From contig NZ_AP012541.1 of NCBI RefSeq assembly GCF_000829035.1, positions 2,852,001-2,916,000 of the forward strand: a DNA stretch of 64,000 nucleotides. Direction: 5' to 3'. This DNA is from Lacticaseibacillus paracasei subsp. paracasei. Its GTDB lineage: Bacteria > Bacillota > Bacilli > Lactobacillales > Lactobacillaceae. The translations under genes and the position numbers were made by a program. Below the pieces are notes generated by a model. The model did not search any database and was not told the origin of the DNA. It saw only the letters and a list, made by a program, of their open reading frames with translations. Below are positions 9,464 through 17,292 of the stretch, piece by piece. Position 1 is the stretch's first letter. Every line of letters starts with the position of its first letter.

Positions 9464-10322
9464 ATTTTTCCCCTCGAATCTTTAACTCACTTGTCAATTG
9501 TGACGTTGCGCGATAATTCTGCTCAGTTTTTTTGATCTCACCTTGAACGACCCCCAGAAAAAGAATGTTCGCGACATAAGTCTCCGTGAACATTGAGGTC
9601 ACCGCACCGATTCGCAACAACGGTTCTGTCGGCGGCAAGGCAATCACGCAACTTGCCGCTTCACGCAACGGACTCGGCTCGTGCCGTGTCACTGCAATTA
9701 CAGGCGTTTGGTTTCGCCGCGCTTGCTGAGCCGCCAATACGACCTCTTTAGTCAAACCGCTGTATGAAAAAACGACCATGGCATCGGCCGGTGTCGTATA
9801 ATAAGCGCGCTCCACTGCCGTGTGGGTGTCGTGGTCAAAAATGGCCACGTACCCAGCGCGAATCAATTTCAAATAAAGATCCTGAGCAACTAGGGCGGAA
9901 GCACTGACTCCCACCAAATAAATATGACGTGCCTGTCGCAGCGTTGTAATGGCTGACTGCACGGCAGATTGATCCAACTCATCAGGCAAATCACGCACTG
10001 CGGCAATCGCAGTCTGGCTTAATTTATGCATCATGGTCGACAAGTCGTCGTCATCCTGAACCAGCGGATCAAGTGGCATCACCTCTGCAGGTAACGTCTT
10101 TTCCCGTGCGAGAGCTAGTTTAAACGACTGCAGGTCGGCAAACTCAAATTGACGAACAAACCGAATGACAGATGCGGCCGATACCCCGCTTGCGTGGGCA
10201 ATCTGCGCTGTTGTCTGTGCGATAAAAGTCTCAGGATCGGTTATAACATGACGAGCCAAAGCTTGATTCACCGGACTTAATTGCGACAGACGCGACTGCA
10301 ACGTCTCTAAGATTGTCTTCAT
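9390..10322 (-). CDS. RpiR/MurR-family transcriptional regulator
   Basis: A 310-aa protein with an N-terminal RpiR helix-turn-helix (about residues 1-75; AHASGVSAASVIRFVRQF) and a C-terminal SIS sugar-phosphate-binding domain (about 125-255). Family members sense phosphosugars; MurR proteins respond to MurNAc-6P. Its start overlaps the EIIB stop by 4 bp (10319-10322). The C-terminal tail is basic and runs 74 bp into murQ, which is unusually long and could be a late frameshift extension. Two TGAAA-N5-TTTCA palindromes upstream of the operon (12591-12646) are the likely operators, implying autoregulation. Confidence 0.88.
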   Translation of the reverse strand: MKTILETLQSRLSQLSPVNQALARHVITDPETFIAQTTAQIAHASGVSAASVIRFVRQFEFADLQSFKLALAREKTLPAEVMPLDPLVQDDDDLSTMMHKLSQTAIAAVRDLPDELDQSAVQSAITTLRQARHIYLVGVSASALVAQDLYLKLIRAGYVAIFDHDTHTAVERAYYTTPADAMVVFSYSGLTKEVVLAAQQARRNQTPVIAVTRHEPSPLREAASCVIALPPTEPLLRIGAVTSMFTETYVANILFLGVVQGEIKKTEQNYRATSQLTSELKIRGEKYVNRRLNDRAKKSGQHTHRHNDNA

Positions 10323-10804
10323 TCGGCCTTATCAATAAAAGTTGCGATGGACGTTGCACTTTCGTTGGGAACCATTTGCGCAGTGATGGTGACTCCCTGT
10401 TTCAATAAGCGCCGAATAATCGCAATATCGTCTGGTGATACGGCAACGGAAGGCTTGATTTTCTTAGTGCCTGGTTTTTCCGACAAGTTGCCAACGTTAA
10501 AGGCCTTGATTGGTACGCCGCCATCAATCAACTTCGCCATATCGGGAATATTTCGAGTAATGACAAAGACTTGATCATCTGCAAATTTGCCATTCTGCAA
10601 ATTCTCGATGGCTTTGGCAACGGAGCTAATTGCTAGTTTTTTCCCTGCTGGTCGGGCGATTTTCAAACCTTGAATCGCCATCTCATCGCGTACCACCTCA
10701 TCGTTAACCACCATTAAGCGGTTAGCGCCGACTGTGTTCGTCCAGACCATCGCTACTTGGCCGTGAATCATCCGTTCGTCAACACGTGCTGCCACAATTG
10801 TCAT
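10319..10804 (-). CDS. PTS mannose-class EIIB component
   Basis: A 161-aa PTS EIIB of the mannose/sorbose/N-acetylgalactosamine class (PF03830 type). The phosphorylated His is His14 in VDERMIHGQVA. The start MTIVAARVDERM is chosen because AAGGAAG lies 6 nt upstream; an earlier in-frame ATG has no RBS. It receives phosphate from an EIIA and passes it to the sugar moving through EIIC/EIID. No EIIA gene is present in this operon, so it must be supplied elsewhere. Confidence 0.92.
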   Translation of the reverse strand: MTIVAARVDERMIHGQVAMVWTNTVGANRLMVVNDEVVRDEMAIQGLKIARPAGKKLAISSVAKAIENLQNGKFADDQVFVITRNIPDMAKLIDGGVPIKAFNVGNLSEKPGTKKIKPSVAVSPDDIAIIRRLLKQGVTITAQMVPNESATSIATFIDKAE

Positions 10805-10870
10805 TAGAATCTTCCTTTCAAACAACACGGGCCGATATCATCGCGCCCGTGTTTTTCGCCTATCATGATT

Positions 10871-11707
10871 TTAAACTAAACTACCGATCCAGCCGAAGAT
10901 GGCGCCCAGATTGCCCAACACCATCCCGATCAGAATCAGGACAAAAATTAGTCGCGTTGAGTTCATATGCTTGCGACCCAGAATCCAGTATGAGAACAAG
11001 GCAATTGCTAGTGGAATCAGTGCTGGCATAATTTTATCAAGCATGTCTTGCACATTCATCGTGACCTTGCCGACTTTATAGGTCAGGTCAAGCTTGTAGT
11101 TGATAACCGCCGGAATCATCGCGCCAACAACCGTTAACCCAAGGATAGAAGCACCTTCCGTGAAAGTCGCCATGCTATCCGCAAAGGTTGTTGCCAGCCG
11201 GGTCCCTTGTGACAAGCCAACTTGGAACAATTTCCAGCGAACCCATAAAATGACCAAGCAACCAATGACCGGAATGAGTAACCCGATTGGTTGATTCGAC
11301 AAAGCTAGATATGCGGTGATCGAATAGATAATCGCATTGTAAATTGCCACGAAAATCGTATCACCGACGCCAGCGAACGGACCCATCAAGCCAGTTTTCA
11401 GACCAGTGATCGCTTTTTCATTCTCATCGTTCATTCCCAACTGATCCTGCAAAGCAACATCCGCGCCGACAATTAAGTGTGCCATTTGCGGCGTGGTGTT
11501 GAAGAAGCCCATTTCCATGTTCAGGGCTTGTTTCATTTTCTTAGGATCGTCTTTATACAACCGTTTCAAAGCTGGCATGACAGAGTAGGCATAGCCAAGA
11601 CCTTGCATTTTTTCGTAGTTCCATCCCAATTGCAGACCCAACACGTTTTGAATGAAAATCTGCTTGAGATCTTTTTTAGTTATCTTATTTAATTTCAGTT
11701 CAGACAT
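10871..11707 (-). CDS. PTS mannose-class EIID component
   Basis: A 278-aa membrane component of a mannose-class PTS. Recognisable EIID features are FIQNVLGLQLGWNYEKMQGLGYAYSVMPALKRLY, the amphipathic GLMGPFAGVGDT motif, and hydrophobic C-terminal segments. The start at MSELKLNK (11707) overlaps the EIIC stop by 8 bp, which indicates translational coupling. It forms the translocation channel together with EIIC. Confidence 0.93.
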   Translation of the reverse strand: MSELKLNKITKKDLKQIFIQNVLGLQLGWNYEKMQGLGYAYSVMPALKRLYKDDPKKMKQALNMEMGFFNTTPQMAHLIVGADVALQDQLGMNDENEKAITGLKTGLMGPFAGVGDTIFVAIYNAIIYSITAYLALSNQPIGLLIPVIGCLVILWVRWKLFQVGLSQGTRLATTFADSMATFTEGASILGLTVVGAMIPAVINYKLDLTYKVGKVTMNVQDMLDKIMPALIPLAIALFSYWILGRKHMNSTRLIFVLILIGMVLGNLGAIFGWIGSLV

Positions 11708-12536
11708 CGATCTCGACCTCCTCATCGGAATCATCGCCGCCGTTGCTGCCGCCATTGTTATGGTTGCTTGGGCCGTGGTTATTCGATTCGTTGCGCTTGC
11801 GGTCGTTGGCATCTAAAACATGTAGTGCCGCGAAGACGAAGCCAACCAGCGCTGTGCCCAGCAAGGAGAATGTTTTCGTGAAATAAGCCATTAAAACAAA
11901 TCCGAGAATGAAATATGGAAAATAGCGTTTGAGTGGCAGATACCGCATCAGGATCGCGATCCCCATCGCTGGTAAGATAATCCCGGCTGTTTTCAAACCA
12001 ACCATCAACCATGCTGGGATCCAAGCGTTGATCGCTTTAACAACCGCGGAACCGAAGAACAAACCAACGAAAACCGGTAGCATTCGTGAAACTGTCCACG
12101 GAATAATCCCGTAAAGGTTATTGCGCTCAACCCCTTTATAGTCGCCTTTTTCAGCTAAGCGGTCAGCGTGATGTTGGAAAATTGTGTTCGTCATCCGCGC
12201 CAAAATATCCATTTGTGTCAGCAGTAAGCCGATTGGAATCGCCAAGCCAATTCCATAAGCCGCGCCCCGACCCGACATGATCGCAAAGGCACTGCCCATG
12301 ATGGATCCAGAAAGAAAGTCAGGAACGGTTGCACCGCCATACGTTGCAACCCCCAATGTGGCTAATTGCAGCGTTGCGCCGACAATCAAGCCGGTTTTGA
12401 GATCACCCATAACTAGACCAGTTACCGCCCCGCCAAACACTGGCGAGAATAATCCGATCTTAACAGACAATGCATCAAGTTGTGCAATGCCCACATAGAT
12501 CGTCAAGAAAATAAGTGCAAAAGCAGATATTGACAT
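11700..12536 (-). CDS. PTS mannose-class EIIC component
   Basis: A 278-aa polytopic membrane protein, first gene of the operon. N-terminal hydrophobic helices (MSISAFALIFLTIYVG), KIGLFSPVFGGAVTGLVMGDL and GATLQLATLGVATYGGATVPD are typical of mannose-class EIIC. The C-terminus is a hydrophilic Asn/Ser/Gly/Asp-rich tail. The start at 12536 is set by GGAGGGG 9 nt upstream; an ATG 36 bp earlier has none. Substrate is inferred from murQ and the peptide-processing genes downstream: MurNAc or a MurNAc-peptide. Confidence 0.92.
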   Translation of the reverse strand: MSISAFALIFLTIYVGIAQLDALSVKIGLFSPVFGGAVTGLVMGDLKTGLIVGATLQLATLGVATYGGATVPDFLSGSIMGSAFAIMSGRGAAYGIGLAIPIGLLLTQMDILARMTNTIFQHHADRLAEKGDYKGVERNNLYGIIPWTVSRMLPVFVGLFFGSAVVKAINAWIPAWLMVGLKTAGIILPAMGIAILMRYLPLKRYFPYFILGFVLMAYFTKTFSLLGTALVGFVFAALHVLDANDRKRNESNNHGPSNHNNGGSNGGDDSDEEVEIDV

Positions 12537-12590
12537 GATCTTTCCCCTCCCTAATAGGATGTCATGAATCAAGTCAATTATGCCGCCATA

Positions 12591-12663
12591 TGAAACTGTA
12601 TTTCAAGTATTTGCGTAAGAATAATTGACATTGAAATTTAGTTTCTTAAAAAAACAGCGTCAA
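12591..12663 (-). promoter_or_regulatory. Promoter with two RpiR-type palindromic operators for the MurNAc-peptide operon
   Basis: Two matching inverted repeats lie upstream of the EIIC gene: TGAAACTGTATTTCA at 12591-12605 (perfect 5-bp arms) and TGAAATTTAGTTTCT at 12632-12646 (one arm mismatch). Their centres are 41 bp apart, close to four helical turns. On the minus strand TTGACG (12658-12663), a 17-bp spacer and TAAATT (12635-12640) make a plausible promoter whose -10 overlaps the second palindrome. RpiR proteins commonly bind repeats of this kind; binding by the operon's own RpiR is inference. Confidence 0.6.
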
Positions 12664-12863
12664 TACGGGTGTACCATTTTCTAAAAAAAGGCTTACTTCA
12701 TATGAGACACAGCAGCATTCTTCTGTACTACAACAGGTAGCGGGCGCATCTTATTTCTTAAAAAGAATTTTTTGAAATTAACCATCATGACGATGCTTTC
12801 TCAGTCCACTTTGTACAGTTTGCCGAAAAAAACGCCGCCTCATGGACGAGGTTAGTAAGCCTG

Positions 12864-13931
12864 TTATTGTAATTGGAACTTTAACACCACCGGATTGTGA
12901 TCGGAATACTGGAAACCTGTCGAAACGACATGCACACTTTCAGCTTTAATATTAGGCGAAAGAATATAGCCATCGATTAACGTCACAAAACTTTTACCCG
13001 GTTGATACGGTTGATCCAAGGCTCGAACTGACGGCACGGCAGCCTTGGCCAAGCCCATGGTCGGGATATGAAAACCTGCAGGGAGTTTGGACTTCGGGAA
13101 AAGATGGGTCCACGTTTCATCAAGATCTTTTGTGTGGAAGATTTCAGCGGTATTTTTTAACAAGCGATGATTGTAGTCGCCAGCAACCATCACATAATTA
13201 CCTTGCTGATACGCTTGTTCGATATATTTAAACAACTTGGTGAACTGTGCCTGCTGAATCTTGACGTTCGGTGTGAATGCTGACATATGAATGTTGACCA
13301 TGACGAATTGTTTACCATTCGCCACCGTGGTTTTGGTTGCCGTAAAAGCTCGGTCCAGATCAATGATTTTGTTAAAATCAGTGTCCACTGGCAAACTGTA
13401 GCGCCGGGAGCTATCGACCTTGGCTTTACTTAACGTTAGAATACCGGACTTCGCTTTGCCGATCGGTTGGGTGAACGGGTAGAACAAGTAAGCCGAATCA
13501 TAATTCTGACCGTATATATTGGCGTATTGTTGCTGCGCCCCAGTGACCATCTTCACTTCATTCACATGTTGTGATCGATCACCATCCGGATCAATTTCCT
13601 GATAGAAAGCAACATCAGGATTTTGCGCCTGCGTGGTTTTGATCACACCATTAATGCTGGTACGCACGGACTTTTTACTGTAGGCTCGCGAATATTTGCC
13701 GCCATCCATGAAAAAACTATAACTTGGCGGGTAGGAACCATACCCGATATTGTAAGTCATCGCCGTATAAGTCTGGCCCGGTTTAAACTGCGTACTTTGT
13801 TGGTTCTTCACTTTTAGCGCCTGATCATCAGGCACGCGATAATAAGTGGTGAATAAATAAATCAAATATCCGCCGGCGGCCAACAACAAGACACCGAGAA
13901 TGCCGCCAACCCATTTCAAAATTCGTTTCAC
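12864..13931 (-). CDS. Membrane-anchored endonuclease/exonuclease/phosphatase-family protein
   Basis: A 355-aa protein with one N-terminal membrane helix (ILGVLLLAAGGYLIYLF) and an extracytoplasmic EEP-fold hydrolase domain. Metal and active-site motifs include MTYNIGYG, FYQEID, VNIHM, VAGDYNH and SDHNPVVL. EEP proteins are metal-dependent phosphodiesterases or phosphatases acting on nucleic acids or phospholipids; the substrate here is unknown. The start is taken as GTG at 13931, which has GGGAGG 6 nt upstream. It is transcribed alone, divergent from the NrnA-like gene. Confidence 0.82.
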   Translation of the reverse strand: MKRILKWVGGILGVLLLAAGGYLIYLFTTYYRVPDDQALKVKNQQSTQFKPGQTYTAMTYNIGYGSYPPSYSFFMDGGKYSRAYSKKSVRTSINGVIKTTQAQNPDVAFYQEIDPDGDRSQHVNEVKMVTGAQQQYANIYGQNYDSAYLFYPFTQPIGKAKSGILTLSKAKVDSSRRYSLPVDTDFNKIIDLDRAFTATKTTVANGKQFVMVNIHMSAFTPNVKIQQAQFTKLFKYIEQAYQQGNYVMVAGDYNHRLLKNTAEIFHTKDLDETWTHLFPKSKLPAGFHIPTMGLAKAAVPSVRALDQPYQPGKSFVTLIDGYILSPNIKAESVHVVSTGFQYSDHNPVVLKFQLQ

Positions 13932-14033
13932 CGTCGTTCCTCCCAAAATAGTTGTTTTGCTTATTATAGCAGTTGTCTTTTCCTCTGAGACCAGTACTAT
14001 GAGGATAGACTTTTTTATAAAAAGGGGATCGCC

Positions 14034-14966
14034 ATGTCGACTGAAACTGACAGCATTTTAGCTGCTTTCGAAAAATTCAACACCATTATTATCCATCGTC
14101 ATATTAATCCTGACCCTGATGCGATTGGCTCACAAACCGGATTAGCCTTGCTGCTGCGTGCCGCTTATCCTGCCAAAACCATCTACACAGCGGGACCGGC
14201 CGCCCCCGATTTAGCTTGGATCGGACCACAACAACAAGTGTCCGCTGAAGCTTACACTGGTGCGCTCGTCGTTGTGATTGATACTTCTAATCGCGAACGC
14301 ATTGCCGGTGATCATTTTGATCAAGGAGCGATGCTGATCAAAATTGACCATCATCTGGATGAAGATCAGCTTGGCACCATCAACTGGGTTGACACCCATG
14401 CTTCCAGTGCATCAGAGATGGTGTGGGACTTAGTACGTCACAGCCCACAGCTGCAACTCACCAAAGCAGCCGCCACAGCACTCTACGCAGGCATTATTGG
14501 TGACACTGGCCGTTTTCTGTATGATTTAACAACCGCCCGCACCCACCAAGCTGCTGCTGACCTACTTGCAACCGGCATCGATGCCGCCGCAATTGGCCGT
14601 CAAGAAGACCAGTTCCCGGAAAATGTTGGCCGCTTGATTGGTTGGGCCTTAGAAAATGTCAAAATCACTGACACTGGCGCCGGATCGCTCCTCATCACAA
14701 AGGCCCTGCTCGCCCAATTTGGCCTTGCGTATGGCGAAGAACAGCGCGCAGTCGGCAATATCGGCAAGCTAGCCAGCATTGATCGCTGGGTGGTCTTCAC
14801 CGAACGAACTGATGGCAGCTATCGGGTTGAACTCCGCGGCAAAACCAAAGAAATCAATACGCTGGCCGTTCAACACGGTGGTGGCGGCCATCCGCTGGCA
14901 AGCGGCGCCGTGGCAGATAATGCTGCTGAACTTCATGCTATTGAAGAGGAACTTGCATCGTTATAA
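14034..14966 (+). CDS. DHH/DHHA1 phosphoesterase, NrnA-like oligoribonuclease/pAp phosphatase
   Basis: A 310-aa two-domain protein. The DHH domain shows HRHINPDPDAIGSQ, VVIDTSN and IDHHLDED (Mn-binding); the C-terminal DHHA1 domain ends with HGGGGHPLASGA. NrnA proteins degrade short oligoribonucleotides and dephosphorylate 3'-phosphoadenosine 5'-phosphate; related proteins cleave cyclic dinucleotide products. Length fits NrnA. RBS AAGGGGATCGCC precedes the ATG. It appears monocistronic. Confidence 0.88.
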   Translation: MSTETDSILAAFEKFNTIIIHRHINPDPDAIGSQTGLALLLRAAYPAKTIYTAGPAAPDLAWIGPQQQVSAEAYTGALVVVIDTSNRERIAGDHFDQGAMLIKIDHHLDEDQLGTINWVDTHASSASEMVWDLVRHSPQLQLTKAAATALYAGIIGDTGRFLYDLTTARTHQAAADLLATGIDAAAIGRQEDQFPENVGRLIGWALENVKITDTGAGSLLITKALLAQFGLAYGEEQRAVGNIGKLASIDRWVVFTERTDGSYRVELRGKTKEINTLAVQHGGGGHPLASGAVADNAAELHAIEEELASL

Positions 14967-15141
14967 GGTGTCCTGAAGAATGGTAATGGCCCAGACGAAT
15001 GATCTAAACCCCAAAGCCAGAGCGTTGCCTCATTTCTAATGGATAGCTGTTGTGATAACGACTGGTAGACTTGGTTTTCAAAAAATACGGTAAAATATTA
15101 GAATCGAGGAAAAGTTGACACGTACTAGTGTGTTTTCTACC

Positions 15142-15243
15142 TTGTCAGTCAACAAATCCATGATATAATGACTTTGGTTTAGAAAAACTTTTACGGTCAC
15201 ATCACAATAGCCGTTTCCCCTGTACGGGAAACGGCTATTTTTT
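15142..15243 (+). ncRNA. Antisense RNA antitoxin of a type I toxin-antitoxin locus, with promoter and terminator
   Basis: Promoter TTGTCA (15142-15147), 16-bp spacer and TATAAT (15164-15169) predict a start near 15176. An RNA of about 65 nt would end at the hairpin 15206-15239 plus T-run. The RNA begins with TTTAGAAAA-N6-ACGGTCACA (15178-15201). The same pattern with the same spacing occurs at 15375-15398 across the start of the convergent toxin gene. The RNA is therefore complementary to the toxin mRNA at its start codon as well as at the shared terminator, the layout of Fst/par-type antitoxins. Confidence 0.78.
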
Positions 15244-15301
15244 TCACCCGCTGCGATAAATCGTGGACGACGGGCGTGTGGGTTGAAGGCAACTGCAAAG
15301 A

Positions 15302-15397
15302 CTATCGCCGATCATTCAACCTATGTTCGAGCAGCAGGAGTACCACTCCCACAATGAGCGGGGCGATAATCTGATTTAGAAAATCAATCACGGTCAC
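15302..15397 (-). CDS. Type I toxin, Fst/Lpt-like 31-aa membrane peptide
   Basis: The peptide is (M)TVIDFLNQIIAPLIVGV followed by VLLLLEH and a charged RLNDRR tail: one membrane helix with the conserved Pro, as in Fst/Ldr-type toxins. The start is GTG at 15397, preceded by a strong GGGAGGGGGG. A minus-strand extended -10 (TGCTATAAT, 15428-15433) would give a short leader of about 25 nt. Convergent transcription with the antisense RNA at 15142-15243 shares the terminator hairpin. Expected action is membrane damage when unpaired with antitoxin. Confidence 0.82.
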   Translation of the reverse strand: MTVIDFLNQIIAPLIVGVVLLLLEHRLNDRR

Positions 15398-15545
15398 ACC
15401 CCCCTCCCAGGGCAGTTGCCATGTTTGATTATAGCAAAGGTTGTGGGACAGACATAGATAAAGAGAAACTATAACGAACGTTTTTTATCCATTTAGTTTA
15501 AAAACGTTGCTAATATGTTCCTATTCCTATCTAATTTTATCCCTA

Positions 15546-16295
15546 TTAATTCTTTTTTGCTAAAACAATAAATCGGTCTTCAAACGTTGTCACGCTACCT
15601 TGGCTATCGATGATCTTCTGAAGTTGATGCAACTGCGGCATTACTTTTTTTACATCAAAATCCGGAAACTCCCATGGAATAACCGTGGCATAATAAACAA
15701 TTGCGCCAACATCAGTGAAATTCATTTTCACAAAGGCCGCGTCTGATTTCAGAATCTCGAAGCCCGCTTCCCGCAACTCGGTCATAACTTGCGGTAAATT
15801 ATTATCTGGAAAAGCTGGTACATAGTTGGCATTCAAAAACCGTGACAGACTGTAATTATTAGTTGCGCCGACTTGTTGTGAGATAAAGAGACCATGCGGC
15901 CGCAACACACGGGCAATGTCGCGTATCGGCAAACCGCCGTGACTGTTGGTGACAATGTCAAAATGCTCATCAGGAACCTGCGCCAATCGTTCTTCTGGAT
16001 CCGGATATAGCGTAACGCCTTGCGGTACCAACGTGCGTTTTAACAGATCAATATTAGGTTGCCAACCTTCTGTGACGGTTGTTTTTTCGACAGGATGCTG
16101 AAAAGTCTGCATTAATTCACCACCGCCTGTGTCCATATCGAGCCACTCATCACTTGGCTTCAAATGTCGACGAACCCAGGCCGAATAATTCCACGGCAGT
16201 TCTTCGGTTTGGCAACGTCCCTTTAAATGGCTAAAGTCCCAGCCACGCATGGCCTGTTGACTTTCAGCAAGCCACTCTGATTCGATTGTCTGCAT
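15546..16295 (-). CDS. Class I SAM-dependent methyltransferase
   Basis: A 249-aa protein with a Rossmann methyltransferase layout: EWLDMDTGGGELM (motif I, SAM binding), DIVTNSHGGLP (motif IV region) and ARVLRPHGLFISQQVG. The target is unknown; the family includes small-molecule and rRNA or protein methyltransferases. Start chosen at MQTIESEW, with AGAGGG upstream. It stands alone on the minus strand after the SMR gene. Confidence 0.75.
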   Translation of the reverse strand: MQTIESEWLAESQQAMRGWDFSHLKGRCQTEELPWNYSAWVRRHLKPSDEWLDMDTGGGELMQTFQHPVEKTTVTEGWQPNIDLLKRTLVPQGVTLYPDPEERLAQVPDEHFDIVTNSHGGLPIRDIARVLRPHGLFISQQVGATNNYSLSRFLNANYVPAFPDNNLPQVMTELREAGFEILKSDAAFVKMNFTDVGAIVYYATVIPWEFPDFDVKKVMPQLHQLQKIIDSQGSVTTFEDRFIVLAKKN

Positions 16296-16374
16296 TGTGT
16301 CATCCCTCTTCATCACGTCGTTACACCAGCGTTTTCATGAGGTCAGTTTACCACTATACCCAACCATCTTCGCC

Positions 16375-16695
16375 TTAATCGCCGCTCGTCACTTTAATCC
16401 CAATGATCCCAATCACAAGCAGTGCGATGAAGAACCAAGTCGCTGGTTGCAGTTGATCTTTAAGCAGGACCACACCAACAATAATCGATCCGACAGCGCC
16501 GATCCCGGTCCAAACCGGGTACGCCAGACTTAATGGCAGATGTTTAACGGCAAGGGCCAAGAACCAAAAACTTAAAACCATCCCGGCCAAAGTCGCTAAC
16601 GTAAATCCCAAACGACTAAAACCATGCGACATTTTCATAAAAGTTGCCCAAACGACTTCAAAACCACCTGCTAAAACTAAATAGAACCACTGCAT
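16375..16695 (-). CDS. Small multidrug resistance (SMR) family exporter, SugE/Gdx-like
   Basis: A 106-aa protein with four predicted membrane helices. It has the essential membrane-embedded Glu13 (GGFEVVWATFMK) and the SMR signature LSLAYPVWTGIGAVGS. SugE/Gdx members export guanidinium or quaternary ammonium compounds as dimers driven by proton exchange. RBS GAGGAGG precedes the ATG. A strong hairpin lies 43 bp upstream and may insulate or attenuate expression. Confidence 0.9.
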   Translation of the reverse strand: MQWFYLVLAGGFEVVWATFMKMSHGFSRLGFTLATLAGMVLSFWFLALAVKHLPLSLAYPVWTGIGAVGSIIVGVVLLKDQLQPATWFFIALLVIGIIGIKVTSGD

Positions 16696-16738
16696 GAATG
16701 TGTCCTCCTCGTATCATTTTGCAGCCTCAAAACAAAAA

Positions 16739-16793
16739 GGCGACAGTATACGCAACCGCTGCATTGACCTAATGCGGTTGCGATACTGTCACC
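16739..16793 (-). terminator. Long hairpin upstream of the SMR gene
   Basis: Near-perfect inverted repeat of about 25 bp per arm (GGCGACAGTAT...ATACTGTCACC, inner arms CGCAACCGC/GCGGTTGCG). On the minus strand it is followed by CTTTTTGTTTT, so it should terminate transcription of the gene at 16866-17120. Only 43 bp separate it from the SMR start codon, so it may also act as an attenuator. Confidence 0.7.
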
Positions 16794-16865
16794 CGGTAGT
16801 GACTGCTATTTAAATAAATGTTGATGTTATTTTTTCACATATTGACAACTGCGTCAAGGAAATTG

Positions 16866-17120
16866 CTAAAAGTTCCGCGCAATGACCCACAAAATGATGA
16901 GTTGCGCAAATGCAAACGACCAAGTAAAAGCCAGCGCCCATTTGCTATGTTCAACAACCATGAGATGCCCAGCAAGATTGCCAATCACCACCAATGCCAT
17001 TACAAGCCACAACAACGCTCTTGTACGATGGTCGATTGGTCCCTTTGAAGTGCGCATGATCCAGAAAATAATCATTGATGTGATTGAAACACCCAAAAGA
17101 ACCCCGATGATGTGTACCAT
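16866..17120 (-). CDS. Small integral membrane protein of unknown function
   Basis: An 84-aa hydrophobic protein with three predicted membrane helices (MVHIIGVLLGVSITSMIIFWI, ALLWLVMALVVIGNLAGHL, WALAFTWSFAFAQLIILWVI). No family is recognised. The start at 17120 has GGGG 7 nt upstream; an ATG 24 bp earlier has AAGG too close to be used. It is on the same strand as the SMR gene, but the strong hairpin between them suggests separate transcripts. Confidence 0.55.
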   Translation of the reverse strand: MVHIIGVLLGVSITSMIIFWIMRTSKGPIDHRTRALLWLVMALVVIGNLAGHLMVVEHSKWALAFTWSFAFAQLIILWVIARNF

Positions 17121-17292
17121 AACGCTACCCCATTTCGAGCGCATACCTTAGTTATTTTGCAAAACATTCTATCCGTACTTCTTAACCATATTATGTCTTC
17201 ACTTGATCCAAGGCACCATTTTAAACAGCTTTGCCAATCAGCAGCTCTGTCCATCCCAGCACAAAACCCGCTCTAATCGCAACATTCATTGA

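Noticed and set aside
16739-16793. Guanidine riboswitch upstream of the SMR gene
   Set aside because: None of the guanidine-I, -II or -III motifs known to me can be matched; it looks like a hairpin with a T-run.
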